DNA of 11,688 nt, taken from contig CBFHPD010000095.1 of NCBI GenBank assembly GCA_965657495.1, positions 1 through 11,688 of the forward strand. The letters run 5' to 3'. Source of the stretch: JALQTD01 sp965657495 (GTDB taxonomy: Bacteria > Bacteroidota > Bacteroidia > Flavobacteriales_D > Sanyastnellaceae). The notes under the pieces were generated by a model, which ran no database searches, was not told the DNA's origin, and worked only from the letters and a program-made list of their open reading frames with translations. Within the stretch, counting starts at the first letter, position 1, and each line of letters starts with the position of its first letter. The position numbers were made by a program, and so were the translations under genes. Positions 6,572-11,688 of the stretch are shown piece by piece.

Positions 6572-6603
6572 TTGCCTCGTCGCTTCCGCTGCCGGCAATT
6601 TTG
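6572..6603 (+). promoter_or_regulatory. Promoter for the TonB-dependent receptor
   Basis: TTG at 6572-6574 and CAATTTTG at 6596-6603 are separated by 21 bases, within the 17-23 range known for Flavobacterium; the -7 box has one mismatch (C for the first T). The box ends 4 bases before ATG 6608, so the transcript would be leaderless or nearly so. No obvious Fur-box palindrome is visible in the 132-base divergent spacer. Confidence 0.45.
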
Positions 6604-6607
6604 TCCC

Positions 6608-8818
6608 ATGCGATTGCCCCTCCCATTGTTGCTCCTGTGTGCCGCGCCCGTGGCCGCCCAAATGCCGTTGGATTCCCTGTATTTGATGACCCAAATGTGG
6701 CACGACCTGCCCGCAGCCGAGGTCAAGGCGGTGGGGTTGGCTGCCGGGGCGGAGCGGCCGGACGAGGTGACGGGAGCGCTGACGGTGCTGACGGCACGGG
6801 ATTTGGCCCCCTTCCGGCACGCCGATCCGATGCGGGTCTTGCAGCTCGTGGCAGGGGTAAACGTTTCGGAGGAAGATGGGTTTGGCCTGCGCCCCAACAT
6901 CGGCCTGCGCGGCTCCGGCAGCGAACGCTCCGCACGCATCACGGTCATGGAAGACGGCCTGCTCGCGGCCCCTGCGCCTTACACGGCTCCCGCCGCTTAT
7001 TACTTCCCCACCATCGCCCGCATGTCGTCGGTCGAGGTCATGAAAGGCAGCAGCCAAATCGCTTTCGGCCCCGCCACGTCCGGCGGCGCCATCAACCTCG
7101 TTTCCACGAAGATTCCCAATGTGCCGCTGGCCGGTTCAGTTTGTATTGAAACAGGCGAGTTCGGCGGGCAACGGGCCCATGTTTCGGTCGGCGGCACGGA
7201 ATCTTTCAATCGCGGCGATCTCGGTTACCTCGTGGAATACCTCGGCCAATCGAGCGACGGGTTCAAGGAGGTGGACGGCGGCGCGCCGAGCGGGTTCGAC
7301 AAAGCGGACCGGCTTGTGAAGCTGCGGTGGAGCCCGTCCGGTCGGTTCGCCGAGCACTGGACGTTGAAGGTGGGCGACGTGGAGGAGGTCAGCAACGAGA
7401 CGTACGTCGGGCTGTCCGATGCCGACTTCGCTGCGAGCCCGTTCCGGCGGTATGCGGGCACAGCTGAGGACGTCATGACGGCGGCGCAAACCCAGGTCAG
7501 CTTGACGCATGAGCTGGAAACGGCGCGCTGGTCGGGTTCGACGGCGGTGTACCGGACGACGTTTGAGCGGAATTGGTACAAGTTGGACCGGCTGGTGGAC
7601 TCGGCGGGTGCGGTGGTGCGCTTGCCGGATGCCTTCGAGGGGAGCGCGTTTGAGGTGTTGCGGGGGCGGACGACGGTGGGGGCGGAGCGCTTGGACGTGA
7701 AGTCGAACAACCGGGTGTATTTCGCGGAGGGCGTTCAGCACCGCGGGGTGTGGGGGCAGCCGGGCGCGGCGGTGCGCGTGGCCTACGGGGTGCGGGCGCA
7801 CCGGGATGGGGTGGACCGCTTCGAGTGGCGCGATGGCTACCGAATGGAGGAAGGCCAAATGTTCCTCTCAGCCCCCGGGACGCCAGGCTCCGCTGCGAAC
7901 CGCGTAGACGGCGCTGAAGCGCTGGCCGGCTTTGTGCGGGCCACGCTGCGGAAAGGGGAGTGGACGCTGACGCCGGGCGTGCGCCACGAATCGATCCGGA
8001 TGGATCGGACGACGTACGCGACGGAGGACCTTGAACGGATGGAGACGGGGACGTTCCGGGAGAACCGCATGCGGGTTTGGCTGCCGGGCGTCGGCGTGCA
8101 CCGCAGCTTCAACGCGGGCTTCAGCGCCTTCGGGGGCGTACACCGGGGATTTCAGCCCGCGGGCTCCGCGCCCGGCACCGCGCCGGAGCGCAGTTGGAAC
8201 AGCGAGTTGGGCATCCGCCTGTCCCGCCAGGTGCTCTCGGCCCAAATCACAGCCTTCCACACCCACTTCCAACACCTCCTCGGTTCCGACATGGCCGCCT
8301 CCGGGGGCACCGGCTCAGGCGACGCCTTCAACGGCGGCTCGGCGCGCACCCAGGGCGTTGAATTCGAGTGCGCTTGGGACCCCCTCGTGCGCTCGCAGGG
8401 GATTTGGTCCCTCCCCATCCGCGCCAGCTACACTTACACGGACGCGCGCTTCACAGAAAGCTTCGAGAGCGACTTCGACCCTTGGGGCACCGTCACCACC
8501 GGCGACCACCTCCCGTACCTCGCCCCCCATACCGCCGCCCTGAGCGCCACCCTCACCCGCGCCACCTTCCACCTCGACCTCGCCACCCGCTACACCGCCG
8601 CCATGCGCACCAGCCCCGGCACCGCACCCGACCCCCTCGCCACCGACCCCGCGCTCCTCCTCGACGCGGGCCTCCGCGCCGACCTGACCCCTCAACTCCA
8701 AGCGCGGCTCAGCGCCACCAACCTCCTCAACACCGTCTACGCTGCCGCACGCCGGCCCTACGGACTCCGCCCCGGCGCACCCCGCCTGCTCCGCGCCGCG
8801 CTCACCTGGACCCTCTAA
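6608..8818 (+). CDS. TonB-dependent outer-membrane receptor, FecA-like
   Basis: A 736-residue outer-membrane barrel that takes up a ligand, probably a ferric chelate, using TonB energy. Signal peptide 1-18 (MRLPLPLLLLCAAPVAAQ). Plug domain about 36-168: DEVTGALTVLTARDL, IGLRGSG (98-104), ITVMEDGLLAAPAPYTAPAAYYFP (111-134, quoted in two parts: ITVMEDGLLA and APAPYTAPAAYYFP), VEVMKGSSQIAFGP (142-155) and GGAINLVS (159-166). The APAPY signature after the LEDG-like turn is shared with ferric dicitrate (FecA-type) receptors. The barrel spans 170-736, ending in the typical NLLNTVYAAARRPYGLRPG segment. It lacks the N-terminal carboxypeptidase-regulatory-like domain common in Bacteroidota receptors, and has no FecA-style signalling extension or FecI/FecR neighbours. 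ATG 6608 is chosen over ATG 6506 because the signal peptide begins there and the promoter lies between the two. Substrate is an inference from family resemblance. Codon ending changes from G-rich to C-rich near 8150. Confidence 0.93.
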   Translation: MRLPLPLLLLCAAPVAAQMPLDSLYLMTQMWHDLPAAEVKAVGLAAGAERPDEVTGALTVLTARDLAPFRHADPMRVLQLVAGVNVSEEDGFGLRPNIGLRGSGSERSARITVMEDGLLAAPAPYTAPAAYYFPTIARMSSVEVMKGSSQIAFGPATSGGAINLVSTKIPNVPLAGSVCIETGEFGGQRAHVSVGGTESFNRGDLGYLVEYLGQSSDGFKEVDGGAPSGFDKADRLVKLRWSPSGRFAEHWTLKVGDVEEVSNETYVGLSDADFAASPFRRYAGTAEDVMTAAQTQVSLTHELETARWSGSTAVYRTTFERNWYKLDRLVDSAGAVVRLPDAFEGSAFEVLRGRTTVGAERLDVKSNNRVYFAEGVQHRGVWGQPGAAVRVAYGVRAHRDGVDRFEWRDGYRMEEGQMFLSAPGTPGSAANRVDGAEALAGFVRATLRKGEWTLTPGVRHESIRMDRTTYATEDLERMETGTFRENRMRVWLPGVGVHRSFNAGFSAFGGVHRGFQPAGSAPGTAPERSWNSELGIRLSRQVLSAQITAFHTHFQHLLGSDMAASGGTGSGDAFNGGSARTQGVEFECAWDPLVRSQGIWSLPIRASYTYTDARFTESFESDFDPWGTVTTGDHLPYLAPHTAALSATLTRATFHLDLATRYTAAMRTSPGTAPDPLATDPALLLDAGLRADLTPQLQARLSATNLLNTVYAAARRPYGLRPGAPRLLRAALTWTL

Positions 8819-8821
8819 GCC

Positions 8822-10225
8822 CTACCGCACCACCACCCGCACATCGTCCCGCCCGAGTCGCAGCCTGAGCCACGCTTCCAACCGGTCCGCCACCCCCGAT
8901 CGCGCCGCCCCAGAATCTCCCTGCCAAACCACATCCACCCACGGCACCACATCCGCCCCCGCCGCCGCGCGCCCCTGCTCCATCACCATCCCCACCCGCA
9001 CCGCCGCAATGCCCGAATCCTGCAACAGCACCTCCGCGGGCAGGGAGGCCGGCACGGCAGCCCCGTCCAGTGCGGTCCGCGCCGCCGCCAGTTCGTCCCC
9101 CAACCGGCGGATCTCCGCATCCCGCCCCGCGAGCTCTTCCCGCCCCGCCGAGTACAAGTCCACCAGCCGCTGCATTTCATCCAGTCCGGCCGTGGATTGC
9201 TGGTTCTGCACCACGTGCAGCTCGGCCGCGGGCACGACTTCGGCGAGTCCGGCCTGCCATTCCGACACCAGCGCCTCCGGCACGAATTCGCCCAGCAGCA
9301 CCAGGTCGACTTGGGCGGCGCCGTCGGAGAACTGCACTTCCTGCTTGACGACTTCCATGCCGGGGTAGCGAACGTGCTCGGTGAGGTAAGACGTGATTTG
9401 GCCTGTGTGAATGCCCTCGGTCACGGTCCGGTAGAAAATCCAACCCGACGGCAGCACGAGCGCGAGCAACGCCGCCACGAAATACCGCTTGTACTTCCGC
9501 TCCTTCATCGCGTCCGGCTGGACCGCCATCGGGAATCGCAAGTAGCGCACAACCAACGTAGTAGCGGTTGCAATCAAGATGGCATTGATCAGGAACAGGT
9601 AGAAGGCGCCGAAGAAAAAGTGCCAGTCCCCGTGCGCGAGGCCAAAGCCTGCGGTGCACAACGGCGGCATCAAAGCCGTGGCAATGGCCACCCCCGGGAT
9701 CACGTTGTTCTTTTCCTTCCGCGAGCCCGCTAAAATCCCGGTCAACCCGCCGAAGAGTGCGATCAACACATCCAACAACGTCGGGTTCGTCCGCGCGAAC
9801 AGTTCGTTCGACGGCGCGTCCAGCGGCGAAATCAAGAAGTACACCGCGCTCGCTGCAATGGAAATCCCGGCGGCCACGCCGAGGTTCAACACGGATTTGC
9901 GCACCATGCTCAGGTCGTTGATGCCGACGCCCAGCCCGAAGCCCATGATCGGTCCCATGAGCGGGCTGATGAGCATGGCCCCGATGACCACCGCCGTCGA
10001 ATCGACGTTCAGGCCGATGGACGCGATGACGATGGCAAACCCGAGGATCCAAACATTGAACCCCTTGAATTCGATGTCCTTTTGGATGCCCGCAATGGTG
10101 GCTTCCGACTCGGCGAGGTCCACGATGCTCAGGCGGTCGAGCAGCAGCGGCCGCAGGATGGCGAGGATGCGCTTGAACGGGCTGATTGACGGGCCCGCTC
10201 CTTGCTCTTGAGGTGCGTTTTGCAT
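8822..10225 (-). CDS. DUF389 family inner-membrane protein with coiled-coil C-terminus
   Basis: A 467-residue membrane protein. The N-terminal half is a DUF389 domain, recognised by SEATIAGIQKDIEFKGFN (about 40-57) and VVIGAMLISPLMGPIMG (79-95). Predicted membrane segments lie at about 56-73, 77-100, 113-133, 149-167, 175-193, 203-227 and 248-266. The C-terminal 200 residues are soluble: an alpha/beta part (about 283-342), a coiled coil (347-388, with EMQRLVDLYSAGREEL and GRDAEIRRLGDELAAA), then an alpha/beta part ending DVRVVVR. The function of DUF389 is unknown; a transport role is only suspected. ATG 10225 is preferred to ATG 10243 because a good promoter (10230-10258) ends 4 bases before it; the upstream open frame to 10366 is not coding-like. 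Its stop lies 3 bases from the stop of the convergent TonB receptor gene. Confidence 0.92.
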   Translation of the reverse strand: MQNAPQEQGAGPSISPFKRILAILRPLLLDRLSIVDLAESEATIAGIQKDIEFKGFNVWILGFAIVIASIGLNVDSTAVVIGAMLISPLMGPIMGFGLGVGINDLSMVRKSVLNLGVAAGISIAASAVYFLISPLDAPSNELFARTNPTLLDVLIALFGGLTGILAGSRKEKNNVIPGVAIATALMPPLCTAGFGLAHGDWHFFFGAFYLFLINAILIATATTLVVRYLRFPMAVQPDAMKERKYKRYFVAALLALVLPSGWIFYRTVTEGIHTGQITSYLTEHVRYPGMEVVKQEVQFSDGAAQVDLVLLGEFVPEALVSEWQAGLAEVVPAAELHVVQNQQSTAGLDEMQRLVDLYSAGREELAGRDAEIRRLGDELAAARTALDGAAVPASLPAEVLLQDSGIAAVRVGMVMEQGRAAAGADVVPWVDVVWQGDSGAARSGVADRLEAWLRLRLGRDDVRVVVR

Positions 10226-10229
10226 GCTC

Positions 10230-10258
10230 CGAAAGTAGCGCATGCGCCCAAATTCCAA
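10230..10258 (-). promoter_or_regulatory. Promoter for the DUF389 gene
   Basis: On the minus strand, TTG (complement of 10256-10258) and TACTTTCG (complement of 10230-10237) are separated by 18 bases. This fits the TTG, 17-23 bases, TAnnTTTG layout with one mismatch. The box ends 4 bases before ATG 10225, which decides the start choice and implies a leaderless or near-leaderless mRNA. Confidence 0.6.
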
Positions 10259-10571
10259 TCGCCGAAAAAAAATTTCACCCCGGCGGCCAAAATCATTGCC
10301 GAATTGCACAAATGTTCCGAATGTTGCATCGCCGAAGCGGCACACACAATCGCGCTGCAAAGGCACCTAACCGAGATGAAAGGCCCCTCCCTCCGCACGA
10401 CCCTTCACGGGTGGATGCTCCGCTTCCTGCAAGGAGGCTGGGGGTGGCGCGGCGTGCGCGCATTCATCATCCGGCTCTGAATCGAAGGGAACCTTGCGCG
10501 CAGGCGGGCGGAAGCCGCGCCGCGCGGTAGGCTGATTCACCGCGGCCACCGCCGCACATCCCTTCTTTCAA
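10259..10571. other. Intergenic region between divergent DUF389 and speA genes
   Basis: Beyond the DUF389 promoter, this stretch of about 310 bases has little recognisable content. It holds an A-rich tract at 10264-10273, a near-direct repeat (AATGTTCC, GAATGTTG) around 10311-10326, and a 6-bp inverted repeat (CGCGGT at 10523-10528, ACCGCG at 10539-10544, 10-base loop) about 27 bases before the speA start, without a T tract. A 34-codon frame opening at ATG 10377 is present but has no promoter or recognisable product. No tRNA, terminator or clear TAnnTTTG promoter for speA is visible. Confidence 0.5.
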
Positions 10572-11688
10572 ATGAAACTGAAATACATCGACCTCGTTGA
10601 GCAGACCTTCGATTGGCCTCAAGAGGAATTCAACATCGACGCGCACGGCCAGCTCGATTTCCACGGCATCCCCATGCGGGAGCTGATTGAGCGGTTTGGC
10701 ACCCCTTTGCGCTTCACTTATTTGCCGAAGATTGGCGCGAACATCCAGCAAGCACACCAATGGTTCGCCGATGCGATGCAAAAGCTGCACTACAAGGGCG
10801 CGTACCACTACTGCTACGTGACCAAGTCGTCGCACTTCCGGCACATCACCGAGGAAGTGCTGAAGCACGGCGCCCACATCGAGACCAGTTCGCCGTTCGA
10901 CCTCGACATCGTGGCCGCCCTCGAACGCTCCGGCCACTTCGACCGCCCGTCCACCGTGATCTGCAACGGGTTCAAGACCGCGGCTTACATCGACCGCATT
11001 GTCAACATGCGCCGCGACGGCTTCACCGGCATCCTCCCGGTGCTCGACAACGAGCAGGAGTTCGGCCGCCTCAACGCGGTGGTGCGCGAGCCGATGGACG
11101 TGGGCCTGCGCATCGCGTCCGAGGAAGAACCGAAGTTCGAGTTCTACACCTCGCGGCTCGGCATCGGCTACAAGCGCATCATGCCGTTCTACCGCGAGCG
11201 CATCGAGCACCACCCGTTCATGAACCTCCGGATGCTTCACTTTTTTGTGAACACTGGAATCCGCGACACGGCCTACTATTGGAATGAATTGAACAAGGCG
11301 CTCAAGGTGTATTGCGACCTGCGCAAGGTCTGCCCGACACTGACGGCGCTCAACATCGGGGGCGGCTTGCCCATCAAGAATTCCCTGGCGTTCAATTACG
11401 ATTATACGTACATGGTGGAGGCCATCCTCGAGCAGGTCCAAGCGGCGTGCAAGGAGGCGGGCGTGCCGGAGCCGGACATCTTCACGGAGTTTGGCTCCTT
11501 CACCGTGGGCGAGGCGGGCGGCACGTTGTACAAGGTGCTCTATCAAAAGGCCCAAAACGACCGCGAGGCCTGGAACATCATCGACTCCTCCTTCATGACG
11601 ACCCTCCCGGACACCTGGGCCATCAACCGGCGGTTCCTCATGCTGCCGATCAACCGGTGGGAGTCGCCGTACGAGCGCGTCTTTCTTG
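10572..11688 (+). CDS. speA: Biosynthetic arginine decarboxylase, Bacteroidota type (partial)
   Basis: The first 372 codons of a PLP-dependent, fold-type III decarboxylase that converts arginine to agmatine and CO2, the first step toward putrescine and spermidine in the cytoplasm; it leaves the window at the right edge. The N-terminal TIM barrel contains the PLP-binding lysine in HYCYVTKSSHFR (Lys85), HGAHIETSSPFDLD (99-112), LDNEQEF (158-164), LHFFVNTG (222-229, with His223) and the glycine-rich phosphate-binding loop LNIGGGLP (260-267). TEFGSFTVGEAGG (305-317) stands where other family members have the EPGR loop, and this EFGS variant is what I recall for Bacteroidota members. Typical length is about 460 residues, so roughly 90 residues are missing, including the remaining C-terminal substrate residues. 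ATG 10572 is the first in-frame start and yields a normal N-terminus. No promoter is obvious upstream. Diaminopimelate decarboxylase and ornithine decarboxylase are the alternative relatives but fit less well. Confidence 0.88.
   Translation, partial: MKLKYIDLVEQTFDWPQEEFNIDAHGQLDFHGIPMRELIERFGTPLRFTYLPKIGANIQQAHQWFADAMQKLHYKGAYHYCYVTKSSHFRHITEEVLKHGAHIETSSPFDLDIVAALERSGHFDRPSTVICNGFKTAAYIDRIVNMRRDGFTGILPVLDNEQEFGRLNAVVREPMDVGLRIASEEEPKFEFYTSRLGIGYKRIMPFYRERIEHHPFMNLRMLHFFVNTGIRDTAYYWNELNKALKVYCDLRKVCPTLTALNIGGGLPIKNSLAFNYDYTYMVEAILEQVQAACKEAGVPEPDIFTEFGSFTVGEAGGTLYKVLYQKAQNDREAWNIIDSSFMTTLPDTWAINRRFLMLPINRWESPYERVFL

Noticed and set aside
6506..6607. N-terminal 34-codon extension of the TonB receptor
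   Set aside because: It precedes a perfect signal peptide, is Arg-rich and covers the likely promoter.
10226..10366. N-terminal 47-codon extension of the DUF389 protein
   Set aside because: It crosses the promoter at 10230-10258, and the translation (Cys/Phe/Arg-rich) is not coding-like.
10377..10481. 34-codon frame before speA as a real gene
   Set aside because: No promoter box, no recognisable product and no length support. Kept only as a possibility in the findings.
10467..11555. 362-codon frame on the minus strand opposite speA
   Set aside because: Antisense shadow of a gene with an intact PLP lysine and Gly-rich loop; the translation is low-complexity Val/Arg/His/Glu-rich.
1..11688. 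tRNA, rRNA, CRISPR, insertion sequence or phage genes
   Set aside because: No cloverleaf-like sequence, rRNA signature, regularly spaced direct repeats, transposase or integrase motifs were seen on either strand.

Overview
The window is high-GC DNA from a Bacteroidota genome, most likely an uncultured Flavobacteriales-type lineage. Three things point there. Several genes start just downstream of the Bacteroidota-type -7 promoter element (TAnnTTTG or a close variant). Two genes carry the Cys-rich 'GCTD...ACN...DDGSC' modules common in secreted proteins of marine and freshwater Flavobacteriales. The arginine decarboxylase is of the Bacteroidota type. No taxon can be fixed from the sequence alone. 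I see no rRNA, tRNA, CRISPR array, insertion sequence or defence island.

Layout. Positions 1-1052, minus strand: the N-terminus of a secreted GH2-type beta-mannosidase that runs off the left edge, preceded 20 bases upstream by an unrecognised conserved-looking soluble protein. Positions 1114-2007, plus strand: two small lipoproteins separated by a strong intrinsic terminator; the first resembles a DUF4397-type beta-sandwich and the second carries one GCTD module. Positions 2008-6475, minus strand: a 1112-residue secreted reprolysin-like metalloprotease with a long multidomain C-terminal region, and upstream of it a front-end acyl-lipid/acyl-CoA desaturase. Positions 6608-8818, plus strand: a FecA-like TonB-dependent outer-membrane receptor transcribed divergently from the desaturase. 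Positions 8822-10225, minus strand: a DUF389 membrane protein. Positions 10226-10571: a gap of about 350 bases with little recognisable content. Positions 10572-11688, plus strand: the first 372 codons of a biosynthetic arginine decarboxylase (speA), cut by the right edge.

Working together: the cell-envelope theme is strong (secreted glycosidase, two lipoproteins, secreted protease, membrane-lipid desaturase, outer-membrane iron-siderophore-type receptor, inner-membrane DUF389 protein), but the genes look like ordinary neighbours rather than one pathway. The most distinctive signals are: (i) two convergent gene pairs that abut at 0 and 3 bases with no terminator between them; (ii) a promoter architecture in which the -7 box sits only 4-5 bases before the start codon, implying leaderless or near-leaderless mRNAs; (iii) a protease ending in a paired dockerin-like calcium-loop tail, with no recognisable type IX secretion domain; and (iv) an abrupt strand-composition switch inside the TonB receptor gene. 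I found no convincing evidence of a wholly new multigene system.
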